Positions 33,773 through 42,283 of a DNA stretch of 64,000 nt are shown here, piece by piece. Origin of the DNA: JAWAFC01 sp038890815 (lineage in GTDB: Archaea > Micrarchaeota > Micrarchaeia > Burarchaeales > JACRGF01); NCBI GenBank assembly GCA_038890815.1, contig JAWAFC010000004.1, positions 1 to 64,000 on the forward strand, read 5' to 3'. Positions within the stretch are counted from its first letter, which is position 1, and every line of letters begins with the position of its first letter. Both the position numbers and the translations under genes were made by a program. The notes beneath the pieces are model-generated. The model saw only the letters and a list, made by a program, of their open reading frames with translations. It was not told where the DNA came from and did not search any database.

Positions 33773-33840
33773 GCTCACACCTCCCAGCAATGCGCGGCAT
33801 TCATGCTTGCTAAATGCTTTGCTAATGATTATTAATCTTT

Positions 33841-34773
33841 TTATACGCCCACAGCAGCCCACAGCAGCGGAAACAGCACGGTGGCATCGCCATCAACCGT
33901 CACGAACTTTGCCCTCTCCTTAACCTTCCCCCACGAGACTGCCTCGCGCAGTCTCGCCCCGCTGAGACTTCCATCAAACTCACTGGCCGTTGTGATGTAC
34001 ACCGCATAATCCAGGCCTTTTTTGAACTGGCTCCACCAGATGACATGATGCTTGCTGATCCCACCACCGAGGATAAGCGCGCCCAACCGCTTGGCATCAA
34101 AGACCAAATCGCTGAGTTCTTTCTCGTCTCTGAGCACATCCACCTTCAGCCTTCCCTCCTGCGCGAATATGAATAGATTGGTCCCAAAAGCTCCATCGGT
34201 TATTCCCGGAACGAAAACAGGGACACCGTATTTTGCGGCCTGGCGCAGTATCGACCCCTCATCCTTCACCCTTTTGCCAAATTCCTCAATTAATTCCCTT
34301 GCCCCCCACTCCTTTTTCTGACTTGCCAGCTCTTCCAGCACCGGCTTCATGCCTCTCTCGAGCGTTTCGCCATAACTCTCATTTGGAACCAGCACATTTC
34401 CCAACCTGTTTATCCTCATCGCATGCAGCTGCCAGTCGTCGAGTTCGAACGCGCCCGCATAATACTTTCCCCCCCATGCCCTTGCCAGGTCGTGATCCAG
34501 CGTTCCGCAGGTCGTTATTATGGCATCAAATTTCCTGACTGCCTGAGCGAGCACCCCTCGCACTCCAGTGGACACGATACAGGCCGGAAAAGAGAGAAAG
34601 CGCGTGCAGTCATCATCGGTGAGCATGTCATGAAGTATTTCTGCCGCTCTGGCGAGGTGGCTGGCTGTGAACCCCCCAGCCTTCCCAAAACTTCCTATGA
34701 GCTCGGCTACGCTCATCCCCTTTTTTACTCTGAAATCCCTCACGGGTTTGCTGAGAAGCCCCTTTCTTTCCAT
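33841..34773 (-). CDS. dys: Deoxyhypusine synthase
   Basis: Transfers the aminobutyl group of spermidine to a lysine of aIF5A, the first step of hypusine formation. 310 residues. The intermediate-forming Lys is in ALILGGGISKHHVIWW. NAD and spermidine site blocks include ACIVSTGVRG, DAIITTCGTLDHDLAR, GVPVFVPGITDGAFG and YITTASEFDGSLSGA. aIF5A itself is not in this window. Confidence 0.96.
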   Translation of the reverse strand: MERKGLLSKPVRDFRVKKGMSVAELIGSFGKAGGFTASHLARAAEILHDMLTDDDCTRFLSFPACIVSTGVRGVLAQAVRKFDAIITTCGTLDHDLARAWGGKYYAGAFELDDWQLHAMRINRLGNVLVPNESYGETLERGMKPVLEELASQKKEWGARELIEEFGKRVKDEGSILRQAAKYGVPVFVPGITDGAFGTNLFIFAQEGRLKVDVLRDEKELSDLVFDAKRLGALILGGGISKHHVIWWSQFKKGLDYAVYITTASEFDGSLSGARLREAVSWGKVKERAKFVTVDGDATVLFPLLWAAVGV

Positions 34774-34824
34774 GAGTTTTTTCCTCAGCCTATTAATAAA
34801 AGCTGTTTCGCAGCCCTCACGCTC

Positions 34825-36579
34825 TTAAACAGTCTCTTCAACAGCCCTTCTCCTCTGCGTCTCGTACATTCTCACGATCTCCTCCACCGTAGTCGCATCT
34901 TCGGGCGCCTTATCGGTTCGCAGCCCAATCATTCTCGGGAAGCGCAGCGCATAACCCGGCGCATCGCCCACCTTGCCGCACGTGTGCACGGGCGAGCGCG
35001 TGATCTCATCCGCGCGCACCTCAATCACATATTTTGGTTCCACCCAGTAGTCCGGCTCATAAAGGCTGTCCACTCTTGCAGGTTTTTGCCTCACGATGAT
35101 TTTCTCCAGCATGCCCCGCAGCCTTTCCAGCTCCTCCTCCGAGTATCCGCTCCCGACTCTCGTCACAGTCTTGAACAGGCCACTCTCCGGCTCGTACACT
35201 GCCCCCAGAATCCCTCCAAATTTGAATTTCGCCCTTCTCCCCCTCCCCAAGTAATACCCCACTATCACGACATCGACCGTATCGCTCAATTCTCCCCTAT
35301 AGCTTCTCTTGAGCTTCACCCATGCGAACTTTCTCGCGCCGGCCACATACGGCGCCTTCAGATCTTTTGCGATTACCCCCTCCAGCCCTCTCACCACACA
35401 CTCCTCAAAATACTCCTCCAGTTTTTTCGGGTCGCTTGTTAAAATTGCCTCCGCTAACTTTATCCTCTCGCCCTCGCCGATTACCTTCTCCAGCTCCCTC
35501 CTCCGCGTCTCATAACTCTCCTGCGTTAAGTCTCTCCCATCAACATACAGGAGGTCGAATGCGAACAGCCTCAGCGGATAAGCCTCCGCCATCTCCTGCA
35601 CCCCATACTTCCTTTTCCTCTGTATTGTTGTCTGGAATGGCAAGTACTCCCCCGTTGTCTCGTTGAACGCGAGCGCCTCGCCCTCAAAAATCGCCTCCTT
35701 CGCCTTCACCTGTTTCTTTGTAGCCTCCACGATTTCTGGAAACATGCGCGTAGTCTTTTCCAGCTTTCTGGAGAAAATCTCCACCTTTTCTCCGCTCTTA
35801 TGCACCTGCATGCGGAAGCCATCGTACTTAGCCTCGACGCTCGCCACACCCATCCTCTCAATAATCTCCTCCGCCGTGGGCAGCCTCTCGGCAAGCGCGG
35901 GCCTGATAGGCTTGAACACACTAATTCGGAATTCTGCTATTCCTTTCTCTCCTTCTTCAAACAGCTTTCTGGCCACCATCCCCAGATCGCTACATAGGTT
36001 GTACGCGCGCTCAAGGCTTTCTCTGAAGCTTTTGTCTCCTTTTGCCCAATAGGACAGCGCGTCGAGTATCGTTGGGTCTCCTACCCCAAGCCTCAGCTGG
36101 TCGAGAGGAATTCTCGCGATGTATCTCGCCTCGAGCGGAGTGGCATTGTTGAAAAGCTCCGCCAGCACTTTTATTTTGAACTCCTGGCTCCCCTCGCCGC
36201 TCGCCTTCGCTATTCTCATTAAACTCGCATGCACTCTCTCGACGGTCAGCGCCTCTCTCGCCAGCGTGGCCTGTTTTTTCTCCGCCAGCAGCTTTTCGGC
36301 GACTTTTCCCAGATCCCCCTCTTTTCGGTACAGCGCCTCAACCTCCTTCCTCGCATATCCGCTTGCCAGCGCGATCGCCTGCTCCACGAACTTCTCACCC
36401 AGCCCAATGTCCATGCCCTCAAATGGCGGCGCCACCATCCCCTGGCTCAAATAGACGATCTTGTCTATCTCATCCGCGCTGGCTTTTCTGAAAAGCTCTG
36501 CGAGAATCGCTGTGATCTCAAGCCGTAGCGTGGTGGCCTCGATTCTCTCAAAAGCCATCGCCATCTCATAGAACAGCAT
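34825..36579 (-). CDS. lig: ATP-dependent DNA ligase
   Basis: About 584 residues, the usual size for archaeal replicative ligase. The adenylated Lys is in VEAKYDGFRMQVHK; other nucleotidyltransferase motifs are IFEGEALAF, LRLFAFDLLYVDG, RGLEGVIAKDL and FAWVKLKRSY. An N-terminal DNA-binding domain precedes and an OB domain follows. I chose ATG 36579 (MLFYEMAMAFERIEATT) because this matches the family N-terminus and lies 27 nt from the shared atttaaata box; ATG 36603 overlaps that box. Confidence 0.95.
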   Translation of the reverse strand: MLFYEMAMAFERIEATTLRLEITAILAELFRKASADEIDKIVYLSQGMVAPPFEGMDIGLGEKFVEQAIALASGYARKEVEALYRKEGDLGKVAEKLLAEKKQATLAREALTVERVHASLMRIAKASGEGSQEFKIKVLAELFNNATPLEARYIARIPLDQLRLGVGDPTILDALSYWAKGDKSFRESLERAYNLCSDLGMVARKLFEEGEKGIAEFRISVFKPIRPALAERLPTAEEIIERMGVASVEAKYDGFRMQVHKSGEKVEIFSRKLEKTTRMFPEIVEATKKQVKAKEAIFEGEALAFNETTGEYLPFQTTIQRKRKYGVQEMAEAYPLRLFAFDLLYVDGRDLTQESYETRRRELEKVIGEGERIKLAEAILTSDPKKLEEYFEECVVRGLEGVIAKDLKAPYVAGARKFAWVKLKRSYRGELSDTVDVVIVGYYLGRGRRAKFKFGGILGAVYEPESGLFKTVTRVGSGYSEEELERLRGMLEKIIVRQKPARVDSLYEPDYWVEPKYVIEVRADEITRSPVHTCGKVGDAPGYALRFPRMIGLRTDKAPEDATTVEEIVRMYETQRRRAVEETV

Positions 36580-36601
36580 CAGCGAGAGACTCTCTGTCTT
36601 C

Positions 36602-36610
36602 ATTTAAATA
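36602..36610. promoter_or_regulatory. Shared bidirectional TATA box
   Basis: atttaaata, a near-perfect palindrome, is centred at 36606, exactly 27 nt from ATG 36579 (ligase, minus) and 27 nt from ATG 36633 (plus). Confidence 0.6.
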
Positions 36611-36632
36611 GTTCGCTGCCGAACTGATGGCA

Positions 36633-37139
36633 ATGAGAACGGGCTTTAAGGAACACATCATTTTTGGCTTTCTCACTGTTATCCCTCTCTATGCGCTCGC
36701 CTTTTTCGCTCTTCATCCCTCGCCGAACGAGCTTCTCGTCGCCTCCTCTGTGTTCCTTCTCGCCTCTGTTTTCCCGGACATCGACTCCCCACTATCTTTC
36801 ATCAGGCGAGGCTTCCGCACTCTCCTCGCTACACTTCTTTTTCTCCTTGCCCTCTCGCTCGCCTTCTACTTCCGCAATCCACTCGCTCGCCTCTGCCCTT
36901 CGCCCGACCCAGCCTGCTACTGGGCTTCACTCATAGCCACGCTCATCCTCCCGTTCATTCTCGTAAAGTTCATCGACCTCCTCATCCCGGGACACAGGGG
37001 GCCGTTGCACACCCTGACCGCCGCCTTTCTTTTCGCAGCCTTTTGCCTCGCCTTCTCCCTTTCCTTTCTGGTGGGCCTTTTTGCTTTCTGCGGCTACATC
37101 GCTCACCTTCTGCTCGACTTTCTCGGCCCGCGGATTTGA
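36633..37139 (+). CDS. YdjM/DUF457-type membrane metal-dependent hydrolase
   Basis: 168 residues with four or more membrane helices. The motifs ASVFPDIDSPLSF and PGHRGPLHTLTAAF match the YdjM/DUF457 family, membrane proteins with a predicted metal-dependent phosphohydrolase site. Substrate unknown. ATG 36633 fits the leaderless distance from the box it shares with the ligase gene; ATG 36627 is two codons earlier. Confidence 0.82.
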   Translation: MRTGFKEHIIFGFLTVIPLYALAFFALHPSPNELLVASSVFLLASVFPDIDSPLSFIRRGFRTLLATLLFLLALSLAFYFRNPLARLCPSPDPACYWASLIATLILPFILVKFIDLLIPGHRGPLHTLTAAFLFAAFCLAFSLSFLVGLFAFCGYIAHLLLDFLGPRI

Positions 37140-37214
37140 AAGCTTTCACCAGTTTTGGCGCAGCTCTCTTCCGAGACTAATTTTTAAAAGCCGCAACGCA
37201 TAATATTAGTGGCG

Positions 37215-37301
37215 ATGACGACACCGTCCCAGAGGATTAGCCGCGAGGCGATGATCCGACGGAGTAGCTCCCGAGCCTCCCAAATTCTTCACTCTAAATA
37301 A
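37215..37301 (+). CDS. Possible 28-residue peptide or small RNA gene
   Basis: The 166-nt gap between the YdjM gene and the next lipoprotein holds a clear tttttaaaa box (37181-37189). About 26-30 nt later are GTG 37209 and ATG 37215, opening a 28-codon frame ending TAA (MTTPSQRISREAMIRRSSSR and eight more residues). The same stretch has C-box-like ATGACGA and GATGAT elements with CCGA after each, so a box C/D guide RNA is the other reading. Neither is secure. Confidence 0.3.
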   Translation: MTTPSQRISREAMIRRSSSRASQILHSK

Positions 37302-37305
37302 GCAA

Positions 37306-37608
37306 CTAGGGCCGCTGTCTTTTTATCTTGCTCCATTCTCCCCAGCTCATCGGAGAGCAAGTGAAGTTAATTATTTCACCATCCGGGCAAGCTTTCCTCG
37401 CCGCGTTCAAACAATTATCCCTCGTCTCTTCGGGTGTGCCCCCTCCAATGGCTGCGCTGTGCACAACATCTCTCGTCGTTTCCCATCTCTCTCCATTATA
37501 TACTCCACGCTCATAACAAGTAGCCAGACAGGCGCAGACATACTTAGGGGGGTTATACACTGTGCATCCGATCAGAAAAATTGCCAGTATAAGCAAAGCG
37601 CTGTGCAT
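37306..37608 (-). CDS. Small cysteine-rich lipoprotein
   Basis: 100 residues. A signal peptide with a lipobox-like end (SALLILAIFLIGCTVY) suggests lipid attachment at Cys15. The mature part has six further Cys, likely disulfide-linked outside the cell. No family recognised. ATG 37608 lies about 25 nt from the AT-rich box shared with the divergent lipoprotein gene at 37653. Confidence 0.65.
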   Translation of the reverse strand: MHSALLILAIFLIGCTVYNPPKYVCACLATCYERGVYNGERWETTRDVVHSAAIGGGTPEETRDNCLNAARKACPDGEIINFTCSPMSWGEWSKIKRQRP

Positions 37609-37628
37609 GAATCAACTTCATTGCTTAT

Positions 37629-37640
37629 ATATTTAAAATT
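37629..37640. promoter_or_regulatory. Shared bidirectional TATA box
   Basis: atatttaaaatt lies midway between ATG 37608 (minus) and TTG 37653/37659 (plus), about 25 nt from each. Confidence 0.5.
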
Positions 37641-37652
37641 TCGGGGAGTTGG

Positions 37653-38189
37653 TTGTCGTTGAAGTCCGCAATGGCCGTTTTGGTTTTCTTTCTGCTCTTT
37701 TCCGGATGCTCGTCGCAGCGCGAGATTAAAATTCAAGAACTTGTTCTTGGCGAGCAAGACCTTCAGCAGCTAGGAATGGCGAGGGAGGGCGATTGCCAGA
37801 CAGAAGAATACCAAGCCAGTGCTTATTCGCCAATGACGCAGCACACCATTTGCAACTATACCATTAACAGCCTGAACAACACTCGTGTTGTGCTTGAATT
37901 AAAGAGTTTTGCAAGCTTTGAAGAGCTGAACAACGCATACCAATACGAATCTTCGCATTTGTTTGGTGCTAAAGGTCTTTTGAGCGAAAACGAATTAGGG
38001 GACAGGAGCAGGTTTCGCGTTAACAGCGAAGACGATTTCGGAGCGAGCTATAATCCACCTGGCGTTTATTACTACCATCTTTGGATTTGCAAGAACAAAT
38101 ATCTCATTCACGTTACTTCAAGCGGCGACAGGGTAGCCGGCGAATTCGTTAAAGAAATCGGCAAGCGGGTGTTGACAAAACTCGAGTGA
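37653..38189 (+). CDS. Hypothetical lipoprotein
   Basis: 178 residues. Signal peptide AMAVLVFFLLFSGCSSQ ends in a lipobox with Cys19. The mature domain has paired Cys (DCQTEEY, TICNYT, IWICKN), Asn-x-Thr sites and mixed strands; no family recognised. The start is uncertain: TTG 37653, TTG 37659 or ATG 37671. The first two fit the leaderless spacing from the shared box. Confidence 0.65.
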   Translation: MSLKSAMAVLVFFLLFSGCSSQREIKIQELVLGEQDLQQLGMAREGDCQTEEYQASAYSPMTQHTICNYTINSLNNTRVVLELKSFASFEELNNAYQYESSHLFGAKGLLSENELGDRSRFRVNSEDDFGASYNPPGVYYYHLWICKNKYLIHVTSSGDRVAGEFVKEIGKRVLTKLE

Positions 38190-38375
38190 TGCTCCCGCAG
38201 GTTATGAAAGATGAAAGTTTGGAAGCGAGCACATCCCAGCCAAGCCATCCTGCATCACAGCATGCATTTCTTTTCGTGCCTCCCATCGCAGAAGATAGAG
38301 GGAGACTGCTTGGAGGCGCCGGCTCAGAAGCAAGGATGACTAGCTTTTATAAAGTTCTTTTTTTTCGAGATATGC

Positions 38376-39062
38376 ATGCGCGTGCTGATCGTGAAGAATG
38401 CGGAATGCGAAGGTCCCGGACTGCTGGGGAAGTGGCTGGAGAAGGAAGGCTTTGCCTGCTCCATAGTTTCAGCTTTCAGGGAAAAGCTCCCCGCCGCAGG
38501 TTTCGATTTCCTCGTCCTCCTCGGAGGCCCCATGAGCGTTTACGAGGAAGACAAGCATCCCTTCCTCAGGGATGAAATCCGCCTCATCCAACGATCATTA
38601 GAGAAACGAATCCCTATCCTCGGGATATGCCTGGGCGGCCAGCTTCTCGCCAGAGCGCTGGGCGCGGAGGTGAAGAAGAACAGGGTGAAGGAAATCGGCC
38701 ACTTTCAAGTAATGCTCACTGCAGAGGGCAGGCGAAGCCGTTTCTTCAAAGGCTTTCCCCGCGTCTTTCCAGCCTTCCAGTGGCACGGCGACACCTTCGG
38801 CATCCCGAGCGGCGCGCGCCATCTCGCTTCTTCACAGCTTTGCGCGAACCAGGCCTTTTCCTTTGGGAGCTCGCTGGGCCTCCAGTTTCACCTGGAGGCG
38901 GACAAGGAAATGGCGCGCGAGTGGAATCTTGAGTATGATGAGGAGCTGAAGAAAGAGGGCATTTCGCCTGAAAAGCTCTTGGCGGGGTTTGACGAGTTCG
39001 GCGGTGACTACGCGCGCTTGTCAGAAATCCTTTTCAAAAACTTTTTCGAGCCGAGGCCATGA
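38376..39062 (+). CDS. Class I glutamine amidotransferase domain protein
   Basis: 228 residues of the GATase1 fold: LVLLGGPMSVYEED, the nucleophile elbow ILGICLGGQLLA with Cys, FQWHGDTFGIP and the His-Glu pair in GLQFHLEADKE. Resembles stand-alone GMP-synthase-like amidotransferases of unknown acceptor. It is not linked to a synthetase here. A ttttataaag box (38345-38354) lies about 27 nt before the ATG, a leaderless start. The next gene overlaps by 4 nt. Confidence 0.87.
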   Translation: MRVLIVKNAECEGPGLLGKWLEKEGFACSIVSAFREKLPAAGFDFLVLLGGPMSVYEEDKHPFLRDEIRLIQRSLEKRIPILGICLGGQLLARALGAEVKKNRVKEIGHFQVMLTAEGRRSRFFKGFPRVFPAFQWHGDTFGIPSGARHLASSQLCANQAFSFGSSLGLQFHLEADKEMAREWNLEYDEELKKEGISPEKLLAGFDEFGGDYARLSEILFKNFFEPRP

Positions 39063-39505
39063 GCATCCAAGACATCCTCAAGCTCAAGACCATCGCGGTG
39101 GTAGGTATCTCGCGCGACCCGGCAAAGCCCAGCAGGGAGGTTGCCGAATACCTCAAAGCACACGGCAAGCGCATCATTCCGGTAAATCCTTCTGCGGGGG
39201 AAATTCTCGGTGAAAAATGCTTCCCGAGCCTCCTCGAGATTCCGGAAGGGCTCGCGCGCGAGATAGAAGTTGTGGACATCTTCAGGCCCTCGCATGATGT
39301 GCCCTCCATCGTTGAGCAGGCGATCGAGCTGAAGAAAAGGTTCGGCAGGCTTAGAGCCGTGTGGATGCAGCTGGGCATAGTCAATGAAGGCGCGGCGGCG
39401 AAGGCGCGGGAGGCCGGGCTCGAGGTCGTCATGGACAGGTGCATGAAGATAGAGCACAGGAGGCTGATGGGCACTGGGGGCAAAGTTATAAATGAATGCG
39501 GCTGA
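39059..39505 (+). CDS. CoA-binding domain protein (YccU type)
   Basis: 148 residues with a Rossmann-like CoA-binding fold: KTIAVVGISRDPAKPSREVA, RIIPVNPSAGEILGEKCFPS, VDIFRPSHDVPSIVEQAI and the C-terminal VMDRCMKIEH. The family is widespread and its cellular role undefined. ATG overlaps the amidotransferase stop (ATGA), so the two are co-translated. Confidence 0.9.
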   Translation: MSIQDILKLKTIAVVGISRDPAKPSREVAEYLKAHGKRIIPVNPSAGEILGEKCFPSLLEIPEGLAREIEVVDIFRPSHDVPSIVEQAIELKKRFGRLRAVWMQLGIVNEGAAAKAREAGLEVVMDRCMKIEHRRLMGTGGKVINECG

Positions 39506-39516
39506 GAATTGATTTC

Positions 39517-40170
39517 ATGAAGAAGCTGTTTGCCGCTGCGGTGTTTCTGTTTGCCGTCGGGGTCTCCTTTTCCCACATCACTCCCGCAGAGATGGCGGAG
39601 GCCAAGCGGCTCGTCGATTCAAACGCCAGCTGCGCGAGCCTCTCCGACGACCAGCTTGAGCTCATCGGCGAGTACATCATGGAGCTCATGCACCCGGGCG
39701 AGGCGCACGAGCTCATGCACCGGATGATGGGCCTCGCCGAAGGTAGCCCGGAAGAGAAGGCGTTCCACGTTCTCATGGCGAGAAACATGTACTGCGGTCA
39801 AGGAACGGGCATGATGGGAATGATGATGGGCGGTTACGGCTACGCGATGGGGCCTGGAATGATGGGGTACTACGGCGCGCCCAACGGGACAGGCGGCATG
39901 ATGGGCGGCTACGGCCCAGGCTACATGATGGGCCCCGGCATGATGGGATGGGCGTACCCGCAGGCGCAGGCCGGAGACGGTGCGAGCCTGTTGGGCTGGG
40001 CCGTGTGGATTCTCCTGGCGGTTGTCTTGATTCTGCTTGCCATTCACCTCTTTAAGAGCATCACGGCCGGAAAGCGCGCGGAGCCGCTTGACGTTCTCAA
40101 GGCAAGGCTGGCGATGGGGGAAATCTCCAGAAAAGAATACGCTGAGCTGAAGAAGGAAATCGAAGGCTGA
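39517..40170 (+). CDS. Met/Gly-rich membrane protein with SHOCT tail
   Basis: About 217 residues. Signal peptide KKLFAAAVFLFAVGVSFS is followed by a helical domain with His/Met clusters (ELMHPGEAHELMHRMMG), then a Gly-Met-Tyr-rich stretch with repeated GMMG/YMMGPGMMG. A membrane helix follows (LLGWAVWILLAVVLILLAIH) and then a SHOCT-like C-terminal motif (LKARLAMGEISRKEYAELKK). Met/His richness suggests copper or silver handling, which is inference. A ttataaat box (39486-39493) precedes ATG 39517 at leaderless distance. Confidence 0.75.
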   Translation: MKKLFAAAVFLFAVGVSFSHITPAEMAEAKRLVDSNASCASLSDDQLELIGEYIMELMHPGEAHELMHRMMGLAEGSPEEKAFHVLMARNMYCGQGTGMMGMMMGGYGYAMGPGMMGYYGAPNGTGGMMGGYGPGYMMGPGMMGWAYPQAQAGDGASLLGWAVWILLAVVLILLAIHLFKSITAGKRAEPLDVLKARLAMGEISRKEYAELKKEIEG

Positions 40171-40171
40171 T

Positions 40172-40318
40172 GTGAAAAAGCGCGCGGTAGAACTTGCGAG
40201 GAGGGCGCGCGTCTCGGGCCTGAACCGCGACAGGGAGTTTCTTGCTCTCGCCAAGGCGAAGGCCGCCGCTCTCCTCAAGCCCTTCGGCGCCTTACTCTGC
40301 ATCACCAGGGGCGCCTAG
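40172..40318 (+). CDS. Small basic protein, 48 residues
   Basis: A GTG-started frame overlapping the region of the previous stop encodes VKKRAVELARRARVSGLNRD and 28 more residues, Ala/Leu/Arg-rich and helical. It overlaps the end of the convergent ammonium transporter by 4 nt. Length and tight spacing suggest a real gene, but no homologue or ribosome site is evident. Confidence 0.35.
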   Translation: MKKRAVELARRARVSGLNRDREFLALAKAKAAALLKPFGALLCITRGA

Positions 40319-41535
40319 GCCCGCGCGACTTCCCCGAGCTGCGCCAGGTCAAGGCCGATTTTTTCGGCTTCCTCGCTTTCCCTGATCTCCATCACGAGCC
40401 CGATGGCTTTCAGTATCACCACCGTGGCCGCGAAAGAATAGATTGCCACTGACGCTACTGCGATCGCCTGCTTGACCAGCAGCTCAGGGTTTCCGAATAG
40501 CAGGCCGTTCGCTCCCGCGGCGTTTATCGCCACGCTCGCGAACACGCCCGTGAGCAGCGCGCCAGTCACCCCGCCGATGCCGTGGCAGGCGAAAACGTCA
40601 AGCGTGTCGTCGATGTGCGACCTCACCCTCCACGACACCACGAGATAGGATGCCAGGCCGGCCGCTATCCCGATGACTATCGCGGCGTTGTTATCAACGA
40701 AGCCCGAGGCGGGCGTGATGGCCACGAGGCCCACCACCGCGCCGATGCACATTCCCACGAGCGACGGCCTCCTGTTCACGACCCACGTCGCAACCATCCA
40801 CGTGAGCGCGGCTGCGGCCGCCGCAGTGTTCGTCACCACAAACGCGCTAGCCGCGAGGCCTCCCGCTCCCAGCGCGCTGCCCGCGTTGAACCCGAACCAG
40901 CCGAACCACAGGAGCGCCGTACCCAGCACGACCAGGGGGATGTCCGCCGGCTTCTCGTCGCCGCTCTTGTACCATTTTCTCCTGCCGATGACCATCGCGC
41001 TCGCGAGAGCAGAGAACCCCGCGGTGATGTGCACGACCGTTCCGCCCGCAAAGTCGAGCACGCCCATGTCGCGCAGCCATCCCCCGACTCCCCACACCCA
41101 GTGCGCCACGGGGTAGTAGATGAGCAGGCTCCACAGTATGACGAAAACCAGGAAAGCCGGAAAGCGGAAGCGGCCCACGAACGCGCCCACGATGAGCGCA
41201 GGCGTGATGACCGCGAACTTGGCCTGAAAAATCATGAAGGCCAGGGCCGGTATGGTCGCCGAGTATTTCTCGATCGGCTCGAGCCCCACTCCCTGCAGGA
41301 AAGCCCAGTCCAGCGTTCCCACGAGCCCGCCGTTCGGCGCGAAAGCCAGCGAGAACCCCACGACCACCCACAGCAGGCTGGCAAGACAGAGTATGACGAA
41401 AGCGTGCATGAGAAGCGAGAGGAGATTTCTCTTATTCACCAGGCCGGCGTAGAAAAAGCCCAGGCCCGGCGTCATTATCATGACGAGCGCCGCTCCCGCG
41501 AGCACCCACGCGGTATCGCCTGTGTCTACGGCCAT
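40315..41535 (-). CDS. amt: Ammonium transporter
   Basis: 406 residues, eleven membrane helices. The signature GWFGFNAGSALGA, the pore histidines in FAGGTVVHITAGF and FACHGIGGVTGALLTG, and the N-terminal GLGFFYAGLVNKRN identify Amt/MEP/Rh channels that conduct ammonia. No GlnB/GlnK gene is adjacent. Instead an Lrp/AsnC regulator is divergently transcribed 139 nt away and may control it. A GGGTGG site lies upstream of ATG 41535. Confidence 0.95.
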   Translation of the reverse strand: MAVDTGDTAWVLAGAALVMIMTPGLGFFYAGLVNKRNLLSLLMHAFVILCLASLLWVVVGFSLAFAPNGGLVGTLDWAFLQGVGLEPIEKYSATIPALAFMIFQAKFAVITPALIVGAFVGRFRFPAFLVFVILWSLLIYYPVAHWVWGVGGWLRDMGVLDFAGGTVVHITAGFSALASAMVIGRRKWYKSGDEKPADIPLVVLGTALLWFGWFGFNAGSALGAGGLAASAFVVTNTAAAAAALTWMVATWVVNRRPSLVGMCIGAVVGLVAITPASGFVDNNAAIVIGIAAGLASYLVVSWRVRSHIDDTLDVFACHGIGGVTGALLTGVFASVAINAAGANGLLFGNPELLVKQAIAVASVAIYSFAATVVILKAIGLVMEIRESEEAEKIGLDLAQLGEVARA

Positions 41536-41674
41536 GCAAAACCACCCGTTTTTTGTTCTTCTTGGCTATGCATAAATATTTTTTCGCATTTTTTCTAGAC
41601 GTTCATACAAATATTTAAAAATTTTTAGACATATAATACAAAACGCGGGCGTGGGCCTGCGTTCGGGTGGATGA
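41536..41674. promoter_or_regulatory. amt-lrp divergent promoter region
   Basis: An unusually AT-rich 139-nt gap. cataaatatt (41571-41580) can serve amt, and acatataata (41631-41640) the lrp gene. Between them TCTAGACG and TTTTTAGAC flank an aaatatttaaaaattt core, a partly symmetric stretch that could be the operator of the Lrp protein. Operator role is inference. Confidence 0.4.
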
Positions 41675-42118
41675 ATGTTGGATGAAACAGACCTGAAAAT
41701 TATCTCGGAACTCTGCCGGAATGCCAGAGGCTCCTTCAGGCAGCTCGCCGACAGGGTGGGCGTGCATCCCAGCACTCTCATAAGCAGGGTGGGCAGGCTG
41801 GAGAAAGAGGGGGTGATAAAGGGCTATACCGCACGCCTTGACTTGGAGAAGCTCGGTTATGATTTCATGGCCATCGTCGAGCTGACCATTCCCAAGAAAT
41901 TGCTGGAGATACAGCACCGCCTGCGCTCGCTGCCGGGCGTCGTGGCCATATTCGATGTAACCGGCGACACGGACTCGGTTCTTCTCATTGCATGCGAGAA
42001 CACGCGTGCCTTCAACAAAACCATCAAGAAAATTCACGAGATTCCGGAAGTGCAGAGGACGAACTCGCACGTCGTGCTGAACGTCATAAAAGATTGGAGC
42101 GATTTTGTCCCCGTCTAG
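41675..42118 (+). CDS. Lrp/AsnC family transcription regulator
   Basis: 147 residues. N-terminal helix-turn-helix (SFRQLADRVGVHPSTLISRV, then LEKEGVIKGYTARL) and a C-terminal RAM-type ligand-binding domain (MAIVELTIP, LPGVVAIFDVTGDTDSVLLIA). Such proteins bind amino acids and act as dimers or octamers. Placed divergently to amt, so nitrogen control is plausible. GGGTGGATG precedes ATG 41675 as a ribosome site. Confidence 0.9.
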   Translation: MLDETDLKIISELCRNARGSFRQLADRVGVHPSTLISRVGRLEKEGVIKGYTARLDLEKLGYDFMAIVELTIPKKLLEIQHRLRSLPGVVAIFDVTGDTDSVLLIACENTRAFNKTIKKIHEIPEVQRTNSHVVLNVIKDWSDFVPV

Positions 42119-42119
42119 C

Positions 42120-42250
42120 TCACTCGAAATCCGGTACGAGCGGCGGCCTCTCGTCTATGAGCATGAAGGCATAGTAGTTGGCGCGCGAGCGGACACCTCA
42201 AGCCCGCTCGCGCCCTCCGTGTAGGTCACCTCGGTCTTAATCGATGCGAA
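42120..42250 (-). pseudogene. Possible gene remnant (C-terminal fragment)
   Basis: On the minus strand two short frames read like the end of one protein split by a frameshift: KTEVTYTEGASGLEVSARA in one frame, then RANYYAFMLIDERPPLVPDF, Glu and stop in the next. Each is too short to be a gene and no start or promoter serves them. Protein identity unknown; could be chance. Confidence 0.25.
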
Positions 42251-42283
42251 AAGCGTATTAACCCTTTTTGCATAGTGTTTTCC

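Noticed and set aside
40582..41598. 338-residue plus-strand frame over amt
   Set aside because: His/Arg-rich antisense; Amt signature motifs are on the minus strand.
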